A stretch of 64,000 bases of DNA from Morinoia aosen. Lineage: Eukaryota > Arthropoda > Malacostraca > Amphipoda > Talitridae. Of this stretch, positions 36,969-49,209 are shown in pieces (within the stretch, counting starts at the first letter, position 1; every line of letters begins with the position of its first letter). The DNA lies in contig CM059570.1 of NCBI GenBank assembly GCA_030386875.1, forward strand, positions 36,509,422 to 36,573,421, written 5' to 3'. The notes under the pieces are model-generated. The model was given only the letters and a program-made list of their open reading frames with translations, was not told where the DNA came from and searched no databases. The translations under genes were made by a program, and so were the position numbers.

Positions 36969-39640
36969 TTTGCTTATAGGCTTTGTCTAATATACCAGGG
37001 GAGTTTGAACAGATTTTTCAGAAAGTATTACCCCGTACTTGTAATCAACAAGGATACGTAGGAGTAAGAAGTGTCATGTGTTATTCAAAGTAAATTTGAT
37101 AAGTTCAGAGAAAGTTATATAACATATTTTTTAAATGACAATGAAAATTACAAGTATCCTGACGTTTTTACAAAGTTCCGGTGTGATCACCCTGAACCGC
37201 TCTAACAGATATACTCTATGCTGCAATTAAAATGCGACAGTTAATAAATATGGTCTCTTCAGGGTGATAATCCTTTCAAATCGAGCAATGTTGGCCAGTT
37301 GGAAATTACTGTAGCCTTAATGTGGTATTGTAGAGCTACAAGTGGAACATTTTCATCAGCATGCGTTAGCCACAGCTACTTAGGCGGTCTCTTGCTTTCC
37401 TTGTCTTGTAACGCATACTGTGGAATTGGTTTTCAAAGTTACGTTAGGGATGGGAATGCATTTTCTGAGTTAACGTGCAAATGGAACCGTCATACATGAT
37501 TATGGATAATGTCTGGCACTCTATAAGACCGTTGTGAAGGATCTATTTGTAATCTATTTAGAATTGTAAGCTCGTTTTGTATTTCTTGTGTATTTCCACA
37601 TATATTCTGAACATCCAAAGTGTGTTTCGTTTGTTTCCCATACTTGTATAAGCCAGAAACAAACAGAGAAATATACTCAAGAATGTGATACATCTACTAC
37701 GGGAAAACAAAATATCGGTATGCTTTTAGTACAGTAAATGAAACTAGTGAATAGAGTGCAGTGAAAAATTTGCACTGTCACGTAAAAATTTAACACATTT
37801 CACTGTTTTCCATACCATTGCTATCAACTCTGTGCAAGGGCTAACATGAAAAGTTCTTGGAAGGAAACCAATTAATGACAAAAATGCAGTGCTGACAAAC
37901 AATCGAAAAAAAGTTGAATAATGAAAATTGTAATTGAAATTTCTTTGAGAATTACGGGTGACAAAACTTTTTTTCGAGCCGTGTAACCTTTTTTCAAAGA
38001 AGGAGAGGACTAGGTATACCTTAGTCGACATTTAATTTCTAGTTTGTATGAAGGATTTCGAAGGAAAATTACACGTTTTGAGCAATCACACATCAACAGG
38101 AAAGTCATCTGAAAATGTAAAAATTGGGTAATTTACAAGAACAAGAAGCCAAGAACATCAAGTTTAAAATTACAAGTCAGTAAGAAGTAAAAACAGCTCA
38201 AAGAAAAACATGTGAACTGAAACAATCCTATAGTCAGTGGGCAGTAGATTAGTCACAAGTATGGATTTAAAAAATTTGTTGAACTACGAATGAACTGCGA
38301 TTTCTTCGGTTTTGCAAGTTTTCTTTTTAGCTGACAATGCGTTTCAACTTTGATGTGTTAAGCCATCGCCAAGATAGGTTGACTGGTGCCTCTGCACTAC
38401 GGAGGGAAAACAATGCTTCCCTAGAATAAACTAAGCTCGCGTATCATAGATACTTGCGAAACGGACTTCTGTCACGATTCAAATTTTCGTCAAATTGTTA
38501 GCTCAATCGCCTTTTCGCTGGACTTATTATTTCGGAAATTTCGTTACTCAGCTAAAAAATTAGCTTATTCAAGCAGAAACGAAAAGAAAACTGGTGACGA
38601 ACTTTGACTTAATAAAAGTCAGCAAACCTGACTTTCTCTCCGATCTCTGGACCTTAGGAAGATTCCTACGGAATAACCAGCCTCAGAAAATACGGCTTTT
38701 TATCGATCAACGAACTACCCTCAGGTATCCCTAAGACAGGGACATTATCAAAAGGGTGACGCCGAACAAAAACCAACTCACATTATCCATCACAATGTTA
38801 GCATTCTTAGCTTCACTTACCTTACTCATTATGTGACATGCAGGATTATTTATAAATGCTCACAGCATTTTTCTCATAGGGGTTCGAATTACGTTGCAAG
38901 CCACAACTCCTATGAATTGGAAATTGTTTTGAGATTGCTTATCGTCGTATATAGGAGGATAAATTTGGTTTGGTCACCAACTAAACGGTTTTTATAGCTA
39001 ATTAGAGAGAATGTTAAGTGTTCAATATCATTGTAAGATTTATGTATGAAATTGCAGTGGAAAAATTGATAGAGATTTGATAATTTGATTATTGTTTGTA
39101 TTTGATCGAATAATCATTATTCGCAGTTGTATTCCAAGTTCCTTATTTTCCTAGTAGTTCTCTTTTGAGGTGATTAAAGCATATTCAACAATTTTTGTCT
39201 GTCACAATTTATGCGTCTATTCCATTTCGGAAACATGGATGAACTAATGTTCCATTCAGTATTCTCGGAGCTTCTTCAAGTAATACATTTCTTTCAGAAT
39301 TAAGAATTCCAATTGGTTCAGATATTTTAGTACTAACATACACATAAGAAATGTTCATTGAGCGTCAGTTACCAAAAATTAGGATAAAAAAGTGTCCTCA
39401 ATCTTGCCATCACTGATTTTGATGATTTGTGTTTCTGAATTAGTCATTACGTAAATAGAAAATAGATAAGGCCAATGTGGTTGGGAATTGATCATGAAAC
39501 TATGTGGTGAAATAGAATATATTAGGCATATATACTTGAAAATCACGTAAAACATAAAGTGATATTTTCATATCTCATTTTATTTTGAGCTAAATTCCGT
39601 GAAGCTATAACATTTAAAGATGGGTAAACATTCTGCGGGG
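36969..39640. other. Intergenic, no recognised gene
   Basis: AT-rich spacer 3' of gene B. Short open frames (for example 37744-38031 minus) have no recognised domain. Confidence 0.6.
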
Positions 39641-39649
39641 CTACAATCA

Positions 39650-41130
39650 TTGGAATGTGTTGTGTGTCGAGGGTCGGCTCTTTGGGCAGCGTTCTCAAGT
39701 GCTTGAAACAGGATGTCATTTATCAAGGTGCCACAAGGCGGTCGGCGCGCCGTCCAAACTTTCTATGGCTCAGGCGTCCATATAAACACAAACACAAGCT
39801 GGCACACAAAACACATTCAGGCAACACAACACAAGACGCACACACAACACACAAACGCAGGCCGTGAAGATATTCACGGTCGAGAACAGTGCTCTAAATA
39901 GGCGTGGCTACGGGTCAAAACAACCAATCGTGAAGTGGGAAGGAAGTAAACTTGAAACTGCCCACGATACGAGCCAATGGAAGCAGCGAGGGGAGTGCGG
40001 ACACAAAGAAACAGCCAATAGCACTTATAGACGTCTAAGTAAGCAAGTCTCCAACCAATAAGCATTGAGATGCTGTGTTAAAAACGGCGAAGGATCGGGA
40101 TTGTTCGAGAAGGAATGGAGCGACGCGGATAAAAAGGGATGCAGGACAAGAATAGAGAAGATTCTAGTCTCAGCAACGTCAAAGGTTAGACGACGAGAGA
40201 GGGTCTTTTTGGTGCACGTTCCGGGGATCCGGCCGCCGGAACGTCCCCGACGTCCCCGTTGGATCTGCTACTCGAGAAAAACATCAAGAAAGTGCCCCGA
40301 TAAAGTGCTCCTTCGAATCTCCAGAAGTTAGCAACGGACCCAGCAGACACTGAAGTACCACCGGCATCAAATTCCGCTTCATACGCAACAACGTCGAGGA
40401 TAACCGGCACGTATAAAAATGTGTCAAATCGTTCTCCTGAGAGAACCCAAATATGTCAGTTCTACCTCGACTTCAAGACAGCATGAACACTCCAGCCTGC
40501 ATTTTGGAACTCGCACAGCTGCCAATCTTCAACAACGTCAAAATCGCAAATTCCACAATTGTTGAGCTGTTCGGGCAATAACGCCGTGAGCGCAACGAAC
40601 AAGCGCTCTAGGCACAGCGTCTTCGATGTTTCAGCAACCGGCCGACGCCTGCGATTGGAGCGGCCGCAAGCGAAGAAACATTGCGAGCGCCCTTCAAGAG
40701 TTGAACAGGGCCCGATGCTAGGTGCCACCTGCAACGCATCCCAGAGGAATTGAAAATTTGTGGCATCGAGTATTTTGAAACAGTGCTTTAAAGTGCATTA
40801 GTGGAAGTTGAAGTGGCACGCTGTGCAGCGCAGTGAAGGCCGGTACGCTTGTCATCAATGTTCTGTGTTGGGTGTTGCGTAGGGATTTCTATAACTTTGT
40901 GCATTCTTTTGTGAATTGTTGTCAGCTCTTGAGTATTGACGAGAGATATTCTCGGGGAAGTTTTATTTTTTGGTATGCTGTGTCGTGTTGAATTTCGCAT
41001 TGGTAATTGTCATGAGTATCTTGCATCAATGCACTTGTGCGCATTTTTCACTTCATTTCCCTGTGCTTTAATCATTGCTTCGTATTTACCCCACGTGTTC
41101 GTAAAAATAAAACCAAATTGAATCTTTAAT
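39650..41130 (+). other. GC-richer segment with promoter-like motifs
   Basis: This stretch is visibly richer in G and C than its surroundings, with patches such as GGGGATCCGGCCGCCGG near 40224. Four CCAAT motifs occur at about 39921, 39972, 40012 and 40052, spaced by roughly 40-50 bp. TATAAAAA follows at 40412, and AATAAAA at about 41106. One + frame from 40454 reads MSVLPRLQDSMNTPACILEL and, after stops, ends ELKICGIEYFETVL. It could be a small transcription unit, a retropseudogene or the leader of a mobile element. None of these can be confirmed from sequence alone. Confidence 0.4.
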
Positions 41131-42690
41131 CTTTTATTGCCCATGCTTTTATGTAGGATACATACGAGCGCAAAGGTGTACATCATATTTATTTAGGTCA
41201 GAGGTTGAAAGTCCTCTAATGCGTACGTGATTAGTAACCCTTTTCACGTATCGCGACAACTAGATATCGCTAACTTGAAGTTAGAATTAGGAATTGTGAA
41301 GCTAGAATTCGTCATAATAAAATTTGCATTGTTTATCAAAGTAAGAACAGCCACAATTCTAAAATCATGAACGACTGAATGCGTGGACACTACATTTGTT
41401 AAAGATGGAACTGAATAAAATTACATACTTTTAGGTCATTTCAAATATTTCATAGAAATTCACTATTAATCCTACAAATTCTAATACTTGATAAACACAC
41501 ACTTTCTATAGCTAAATTTTTCATGAAACGGAATATAGATCCACTTAATTATAAAATGATTATTTCAACGATAATTTAAGCTATTCAAAGAAATACATAA
41601 CATAGCGAAAACGAACACCTGATTTAAGGAACACTTGAACCACAAAGTGATAGAATAATAAACTTTTACCCTGTTAGCAAAATTCACTTTCATGTTTCAT
41701 AAAATTAACTGAATTACTCTTTCCAGCCCTCTCAACCCTTGTTCAGAAACAGGAAGTCCTGGTCATGGCTCATTTGCAGCATCGCTGGAATTCTTTCATG
41801 ATGCACTAACTGTACAGTACACCACTCTAATGCATGCGGTCAACGGGACTCGACAGGCATAAGTGCCGCTCTGGCCGAAGAATTTATGTTTACGGAAATT
41901 GATTGCAAATACTTTTTCATTAGCAGTGCGCTGGTGCATCGTTATTAACGAAAGTGAAATTCCCAACGTGTAGACCCTTCACCTAAATCGTCACTTTCTC
42001 GCACCTCTCCAATCGCACTTCTTTCATCTTGTTTGCTAGGAGGGACTTCTACCTTTTGTATAAGAGGTTAGGTCACAGTCTCAGATGGTTCTTTGAACAG
42101 TGGTGATATTAACTAGCCTCGTCTTAGCCGAAGTTGAAAATGATACGGTTGGATTGGCGCTGAGGCTCATCGTGAGGCCAGCAAGAAAGAGAGATTTGCG
42201 AATTTTATTTTCTTGGCCATGTGAGTGGCTCTGTAATTTCTGCCTCATTCACCAAAACGCTAACAAACACTGTGAGCTGCCTATCTAGTATACTAGAGGG
42301 ATTTTACAAAAAAGGCTAGGATTCAGCCCTTACGACGGAGTTTACTGGTAGATGAACGTTTCTGCTGCTTCCTTGCGTAATGTCCACGCAACGAACTCTG
42401 AATATTAACTGCCAACTTCATCGATAACGAAATACACTGTATAACTGGCGCACTTCAGAGTTGCCATCATTTAGAGGGCTCAGAACTATCAACGAGATGA
42501 ATTTGAGCGAATTTGTGTGGTAGGCCTCTGTAAATCTGGAGGTCAAGAAAGCCATAGCACCTCGCCGTAATTCCAAATTAATAGGTGAAGAATTTTTTTT
42601 AGTACAGCCTTATCTGCTATCTGAGGAGAAGGATGATGTTACAATTTCTTCAAGAATATGTTGCAGCAACCTTTTTAGAGATTCCTAGTT
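41131..42690. other. Spacer upstream of the LINE
   Basis: No gene recognised. GGAACACTT at 41628-41636 recurs at 44482-44490, just after the LINE tail; a target duplication enclosing this spacer is possible but unproven. Confidence 0.5.
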
Positions 42691-42692
42691 GA

Positions 42693-44153
42693 AGTGAAAA
42701 TTTCCTCGTCAAAGAGTCAAGAAAAGTTGCTAGAGTAACCCCTATCTTTAAAAATGGTGAAAAAACCTGTGTAAACAATTATCGACCTATCTCCATGTTA
42801 CCAATTATTAGCAAGGTATTCGAGAAAATTGTGTATAAAAAAGTGTACTCTTATTTTGAACAAAAATCATTTCTCTATGATAAACAATACGGCTTTCGCT
42901 GTAAAAAATCAACAACACAGGCAATATTAAATCATTTACAATTCCTTTATTCTAATATAGATAACGGAAAGACTGTCTTCTCTGTATTTCTTGACTTTCG
43001 AAAGGCATTCGATTGTGTGGACCATAACATATTACTCTCGAAACTTCATTGTTATGGCATTCGTGGGGTTGCCCATGATTGGTTCAGATCATACCTAACA
43101 AATCGGAATCAATACGTTGTCATTGACGACGCAAAATCGGACCCACAAAAAATTAGCCATGGAGTTCCACAAGGATCTGTTCTTGGGCCTCTCCTTTTTC
43201 TGATTTTTATCAATGATATTATTAAATCTACATCATTTTTTAAATTCATACTTTTTGCCGATGACAGTACGCTTTCTGCGGTCCTTCCGAACGAAAATCC
43301 CACTACGATTGCGGAGAGTATAAATAATGAACTCCATAAGGTTTCACTGTGGCTTAAAGCTAATAAAATAAGCCTCAATATCGATAAAACAAATTATATT
43401 ACGTTCTCATACAAGAAAAATATATCTCTAACATCCATTAAAATTGGCGAAGGTGAAATCAAAGAAACCAACTCATGTAAATTTCTGGGCATCATAATAG
43501 ATAAACATCTGACCTTCAAAGAGCACATCACTCATATTAGTTCTAAATTATCAAAATCCATCGGAATCCTGAATAAAGTTAAAAATTTCCTGCCTGAAAC
43601 AGCCTTACTAATGCTTTATCGAACGCTCATTTCACCATACCTGCAATACGGAATAGAAGCATGGCATGGAACTGATAAAAATAAAACCAATATAATTTTT
43701 ACTCTGCAAAAAAGAGCCATCAGAGCGGTAAAGAACCTAGAATATAATGCTCACACAAATGATTCATTCAAAAATTTACAAATACTTAAACTCTCGGATC
43801 TCTACAAAATCTCCATCTGCAATTTCATCTACAAAACATTAGCTAATGATGGCGACAATAGCCTTCAACAGTTATTAACTGCGCAAACTGGTCATCACGA
43901 CCATTTAACACGAAATAAAAGTAAATTCATGCTTCCTTATTATTCAAAGGCCCGCTCGCAACATAGTATACTATTCGTTGGAACTAAAACCTGGAACTCA
44001 ATACCTGCGGAGATCCGTGAAAGTAATTCTTACAAGGTATTTAAAAGAAATCTTGAGTCTCACTTCTTATCAGAATACTGGTCGTGTAAGATCACCAAGT
44101 CAAATCCTGCCTCCTACATGTCTGGTCCTAATAATGCAATTTGCCATGAGTAA
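42693..44153 (+). CDS. LINE reverse transcriptase, 5'-truncated
   Basis: The first Met is at 42795 (452 codons), but the frame is open from 42693, and the extra residues match the family (ARVTPIFKNGEKTCVNNYRP). Domain landmarks counted from that Met: DFRKAFD 67-73 (palm, first catalytic Asp), HGVPQGSVLG 122-131, FADDS 154-158 (catalytic Asp pair), then the thumb region and a C-terminal part with LQYGIEAWHGTDK. The product would copy element RNA into DNA at the target site, but the endonuclease half is missing, so this copy cannot move on its own. The same 3' UTR family lies in gene C. Confidence 0.9.
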   Translation, partial: SENFLVKESRKVARVTPIFKNGEKTCVNNYRPISMLPIISKVFEKIVYKKVYSYFEQKSFLYDKQYGFRCKKSTTQAILNHLQFLYSNIDNGKTVFSVFLDFRKAFDCVDHNILLSKLHCYGIRGVAHDWFRSYLTNRNQYVVIDDAKSDPQKISHGVPQGSVLGPLLFLIFINDIIKSTSFFKFILFADDSTLSAVLPNENPTTIAESINNELHKVSLWLKANKISLNIDKTNYITFSYKKNISLTSIKIGEGEIKETNSCKFLGIIIDKHLTFKEHITHISSKLSKSIGILNKVKNFLPETALLMLYRTLISPYLQYGIEAWHGTDKNKTNIIFTLQKRAIRAVKNLEYNAHTNDSFKNLQILKLSDLYKISICNFIYKTLANDGDNSLQQLLTAQTGHHDHLTRNKSKFMLPYYSKARSQHSILFVGTKTWNSIPAEIRESNSYKVFKRNLESHFLSEYWSCKITKSNPASYMSGPNNAICHE

Positions 44154-44482
44154 TATCGCCGATTTTCAGTCTGCTCCCAAATCGTTATCGAATATACTGT
44201 TGAATATTGTCCATATGACCTATATTGTAAAATTAAACATCAATATCGAGTTCATTATCCTGTTGATCAGTCTAATGCGAAACTAGGCTAAGTGAATTAG
44301 GTTAAACATTATTGTACGCCCTAGAATAATGTAATGGTAGGATGCCCTAGAAGTCGCTGAACTTATTCGGGCCCACAGGTAGCTATACTCAACTCTGACA
44401 ATTGTATTAGACTTAAGAAACATTCTACCTCTGTATCTCTTGTGGTAAATAAATTGTTTAAAATTGTTTAAATTGTTTAAAG
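42693..44482 (+). mobile_element. 5'-truncated non-LTR retrotransposon (Jockey/CR1-like LINE)
   Basis: An uninterrupted reverse transcriptase frame, a roughly 330-bp 3' UTR, and a tail of about three copies of AATTGTTTAAA. No endonuclease or first open frame is seen upstream; homology to LINE proteins begins around KVARVTPIFKNGEK. That makes it a typical 5'-truncated insertion, fairly young because the frame is intact. Short tandem repeats rather than poly(A) at the 3' end recall CR1/L2-type elements. Its 3' end also occurs in gene C intron 5 and its protein relative is decayed at 11925-12590. Confidence 0.88.
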
Positions 44483-44490
44483 GAACACTT

Positions 44491-45609
44491 CTTGAGACAA
44501 GCTAAGCGTGGTATTATTTTCAACGGTCGCGGTCTACCATTGCGCTGAATGGCTATTGTGGGTCAGGATCCTTCGAATTTAGAAACCTTGACACTTGTAC
44601 TGTTTTTACTAGGCCCTTTAAACCACTAGAAATGACTTTGTAATTTCTTTACGGAGGAATGATTGCCCTCGCTCCCCGTAATTAAAGCTTTACAAGTTTC
44701 CTGTCCTGCTCTTTAGAGTAGCTCACCATTTTTACAGATTAAATTTTCGATTTATGAGAGCTTCTGCGAGCAGCGCGTTATGATTGTCAGTAAAATAGGC
44801 GGCACATCAGTTCAATTTATTTCAAAACACTTTCATCATTGTACGTTATTTCGAAGACTCATACATAGTTTTCTTGGAACCGATTTTTAAAAAGTTGAGT
44901 TACTTATAAGAAACATTATCTATTCGAGAAAGGGCAATAGAACTTCACTGTTTTAGTAAATGGCTTGAGAGGCTTGCTCGCAAACAACCAACTATAACAT
45001 CGCTATTATTTTTACTATATGAAGTCAGAACATGAAAGTTTCGTGTTAATATTAATCTTATAAACACATCGTGTTACAGGGACATGATCAAACTGTCATT
45101 AATATACATGCTTTTGTTTTCAGAAATAACTGCAAATAGAAAATGAAGCCCTGAGAATTTAGGGTAGCAGTTAGAATGCGCGGGTAAAAATTTTCTGATA
45201 ACCTTCTCTGTAGCTGGGCAACCTTGCTTCGTCCTTGATAGTTGACAGTGGACCTTCTGTGCAGTGATGGCTGCTACGGTGTAGGGCTTATAGGACGGTA
45301 TTATTTCTGCCCTTATCTGCTGACCACCATCTGAAACTTCTACATCGAAATGTTTCATTTCCGCCTTGGGCTAATTGAATCCAGTATTATTGTTTCATTT
45401 TATCGAGAAAAATAGAAAGAAAATATTTGGATGAGAATAGACTCACATGCCATATTTACAATTATAAAAAAACACCTTTCTCTGAGACTGATTTGGAATT
45501 TGAAGGCATGTTCTAAAAGTTTGGCAAACGAAACCGTTTTCTTTTAAATATCGATTTGTCAATGCTTTGCACTGATTTGCATCCACTGAAGCCAATGAGA
45601 ATTTAGTTG
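44491..45609. other. Intergenic after the LINE
   Basis: No gene called. A minus-strand frame at 45074-45358 (94 codons) looks moderately protein-like (MKHFDVEVSDGGQQIRAEII) but matches no family I recognise and has no visible splice partners. Confidence 0.5.
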
Positions 45610-45960
45610 ACAGGGTAATCTCCTACTTACACAATGTCTGACGTTAATGCGCACGTTGTACATTTTTATTAAACCTTATGGAATCGAACCCAGACAATCT
45701 GACGATTGAGCTTGTCGTAAATTGTCAAGATTTTCGTCATGTAGTCAATGGGCAACAAGCAATTGTTGCTCAATTGTTGCCCCAAACCAACTCGACAGAC
45801 GTTTCATGCTCATCGGTTTTGCTTTCAGGTGAAAAATGTCACGTTTTATTCACTTCCTACACTCAATCTTTTTAACTCACATGGATGAGCAATTAACTAT
45901 GCTTTACGAAAATCCTGAAAATTTCTTAAGAATCACTTTCATTTCTTTATTATTCTACTC
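45610..45960. other. Duplicated upstream block of gene C (distal)
   Basis: It aligns with gene B upstream DNA at about 18090-18440 (shared CTTATGGAA, TTTCATGCTCATCGG-type segments in the same order). In gene C it is separated from the proximal block by about 3.2 kb. Confidence 0.6.
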
Positions 45961-46584
45961 ATTTTAGATCAACATTTTTTACATTACTCGAAATAACCAC
46001 ATCCTTGTTCGTTCATACTAAGTTCTGGCAAGATAACTTTACACTTGAGACTTTTGCTTTTAAAAAACATGAGTGAAATGCTAAAGTATAAACCTGTCCA
46101 CCCTCGGCAATGAAAAAATAAACCTTGGCAAATTCGAAGAATGAAGTTGCCTTCACTTGATAATGAAGTTTAGCTCAATAATGTTAAACAATGGTACTTT
46201 GAAATTTTTTCATTCTTGATTGCGCTGCTATAGTTGAACACAATCCAACGCGAGTTGGGTTTTATTTTTATCACCCACTAAATTGAACGAAAACATTTAC
46301 TGTTAACGTTGTCGTAGCTGCTCTCTACCAACATCAAGGCCATCAAATTTTCACTAAAATTATTAACACAAAATGCAATCGCGACTGTCAATGACACGAT
46401 ATAGCTTTTATTGGAACATTTCTGCTATAAAACAAATCCCCAGCGAAAGACATTCTCACTATCAGAAACAACCGAAAGAAGATCTTATCAAAGTTGCTAA
46501 GTCGCTCGTAATTTGAAAAATCACTAAAGTCTAGTAAAAGCTCATAGTTTTTGAATGATTCCTTTGAGAGAGTTTTGCTGATAT

Positions 46585-46762
46585 TTTTGGCTGACATCTG
46601 CTGACATTTAATGATGTTTACTAAAATTTGCTGACATTGTTAACATTTGCTGAAATTTACTGCCATTCACTGATATTATCTGACATTTTTTAATATTTAC
46701 AGATTTTTACTGATATTCACTGACATTTACTGGCATATACTGACATACTGACATCTATAAAC
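46585..46762. repeat. Decayed ~10-13-bp tandem repeat
   Basis: Some 14 irregular copies of ACTGACATTT-like units (TGCTGACATT, TTTACTGACAT, ACTGATATTC). The units vary in length and sequence, so the array is old. Confidence 0.7.
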
Positions 46763-48707
46763 ATTTCTCTGTAGAAGCATTTACACACTAAATAAAATAC
46801 ACATGAGAACCATCAAGTACAATAACTAATGAAGTGTGCTTCACTCATCGACTTCAACTTCAGTTGAAGCACTCTATGCACTCTCAATGATGTCAGAGAT
46901 TAAATATATTTTTCTATCTATAGACTAACACTTTCTATAGCTGTCGAAATATCATTATAAATAAATATTTATCTATAATACCCTACTTCTAGGTGGTCCC
47001 TCCTTCTAAGACCAAAAGATGATTCTTCCAATTACGTGAATGAGCATTTTGTGGTTTTGGAATATGTGGGTGCGTAACAACGCTACGCTGGCAAATGTAG
47101 TTTTCTTGAAATTTGAAAAAGTATAGATTTTGGTCCTTAGCTGATCAACGAGAAAACACCGAAATACGTAGACCTGACTGATGTCACCAAACCTTACGAA
47201 GCAACTCCTGCGCTCACCTGTCAGCACCATGCACACACCTCATTTCACAGGACTCTGCGTTGTAGGACTACATAGGTGATATTGTGGTCGTCGTATACGA
47301 TGGCTCATGGGAATACTGTGACCCATTCTTTTACTGACAACGCTAAGCAAGCGCTGCTTCTCTCTACTCCGTTTGGAGTTTAATTCTGGAACTGGGAAAG
47401 CGTCAAGGATTAGGGGTTTTCAAGAATAACAGTTTGACAAAGCTTCGTTCGTATATCGCGCTCTAAAGCATCAAACGTAGATATTTACTGAATTATTTGC
47501 TTATTTTGAGCGATAAAAAGTTATTCATTACATTTTGATGTAGTAATTTGGGCTACGTCGTCCGAAGCAAAAGAATTTCGCATGAAGGGAGCCAATCTCA
47601 TCTCATGATGAGAAAGTTGTAAATTGTCTGTTTTTGAGCTCCATATTATTGAAAATTTGCTTGTGAAGCTAACTATATGTTTCAAATCCTTGTCAGCGGG
47701 TTCGTTCGTGTGCTACATGCGTCGTCGCAGCGACAGGTGACGCGCCGTAGACACTCACCTTCCCCCAGCTCCCCCCTGCGACGCAGTTATTTACGTTCAC
47801 CTTGCGGGAATCAACAATACAGCTCAAAGTCAAAATGCTTTGGTACGAACACGAAGCATCGTAACTCACAGTTAATGAATTCTAATTAGGTTCGGCTCAG
47901 AGGTAGACAACACCCTGCATCCACTTTGTCTGGCACTCAAGTTATCCGCCATTGAAATCTATCTACTCCCACAGTTTTCAAGGCAAAGTAATAACGCATA
48001 CATATATCAATGGATAGGACTTAAAAAAGATAGAAAAATATTGGAAACGATTTTTTGAAATTTGATATTGGTTGAAAACTGTACGAGACATAAAAAGGCA
48101 AAAAGAAAAAACATAATTTGTGGGAAAAAATTTCTAAAATTTACCAAATCATATTCTCGAAAACTTATTCCTGTATTTCTCTAGATAATACATTTAGCTA
48201 TCTACAAAACATAATGCAAGCTCTGTGAATTTAGAATTGTAGGAAAAGATCCATTTTCCTTAATACCCATTTTTAAGTTTTTTTGAACCAAATCCGTACG
48301 TATTCTAACAAAATTACGAAAGAAAACGCATTAATGCAAAAATCATTTTATTATTTTACACCCATGGTAAAAATTTCAGAGGAATCTATCGGAAGATAAC
48401 GGAATTTTTGTAGGCAAACGGTACCCTGAAATTACCAACTTCAATTGTCATGTAGCTCCAGTTTTTCACATCAGTTCTGATTCGTACAGTATGTACGCAC
48501 TGGTCTTCCATGCATCCTGCTGACTAATTTTTTCCCATCCCAGCTATGTTATTATTTGCTTCTGCCTTAAGCTAACTTATTATGATGAACTTCATCAAAT
48601 AAAACTTCAAACATTCAAATTTCTGCTGGCAAGAAGACAACCTATTAGACATGCTAACAATTAAAATTCACAGCATGGTATTATCTCTGACTTTTTAATA
48701 CGTATGT

Positions 48708-48721
48708 AGAATACATAAGTA
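48708..48721. repeat. SINE target site duplication, left
   Basis: AGAATACATAAGTA, identical to 49037-49050 on the other side of the SINE. Confidence 0.88.
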
Positions 48722-49036
48722 TTCTACTCGGCCTTTGTAGTGGCGGATTGTGCAGACCACTTGCGTTCTGTGCGTCCTGCACGGGTTCGAGCCCTGTACG
48801 CAGCAGTTGGCTTGGAAAACGCTGACGCGGCAAATCAGGGTCGTTGCCTGCAGTGTGGTCACTGTCCTCAAGGAATGTCACCTGGGCACTAAACGAGAGG
48901 AAAATAAGGCCTTAAAGCTCGGGCGTGCCTAGGGGCCTGGGGAACCCCTATGTACATCCCCTGTAAAGTATCATGTCAATGATACTCAGCCACTCTCTGC
49001 TAAAAAGAGAAAAAGGCTTGGTAAATACCAAATACC
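48722..49036 (+). mobile_element. tRNA-derived SINE with 14-bp target duplications
   Basis: The head (CTTTGTAGTGGCGGATTGTG) resembles a tRNA 5' half, and ACGGGTTCGAGCCCTGT holds a perfect polymerase III B box. A non-tRNA body of about 230 bp follows and ends AAATACCAAATACC. Both sides carry the perfect direct repeat AGAATACATAAGTA (48708-48721 and 49037-49050), proving insertion by target-primed copying. Length about 315 bp. Confidence 0.85.
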
Positions 49037-49050
49037 AGAATACATAAGTA
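49037..49050. repeat. SINE target site duplication, right
   Basis: AGAATACATAAGTA, identical to 48708-48721. Confidence 0.88.
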
Positions 49051-49209
49051 CGGAGTACTCCTTATGAACCAAAGCCCGACAGAATAGTAGGCAGGACGGT
49101 GGAATTCATTTCAGAAATTATGTTTTCTTGCATACAGATGCATTCCGATCAAAATGCTACCCAATTCGTAACTATTTAAGATGCCCATTTTTACGCGCCT
49201 ATTAATTTT

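Larger units (their letters stand above)
45965..49200. other. 3.2-kb segment present upstream of C, absent at B
   Basis: At gene B the two flanking homologous blocks are nearly adjacent, so this segment was inserted at C or deleted at B. It contains a decayed short repeat, a GC-richer patch at about 47680-47830, and a SINE with target duplications. No gene recognised. Confidence 0.55.

Noticed and set aside
45074..45358. Minus-strand 94-codon frame with protein-like composition
   Set aside because: No recognised domain, no splice partners and no second copy in the window; left as an open frame only.
47677..47889. GC-rich 70-codon frame upstream of gene C
   Set aside because: Low-complexity Arg/Ser content, no domain, no conserved counterpart upstream of gene B.
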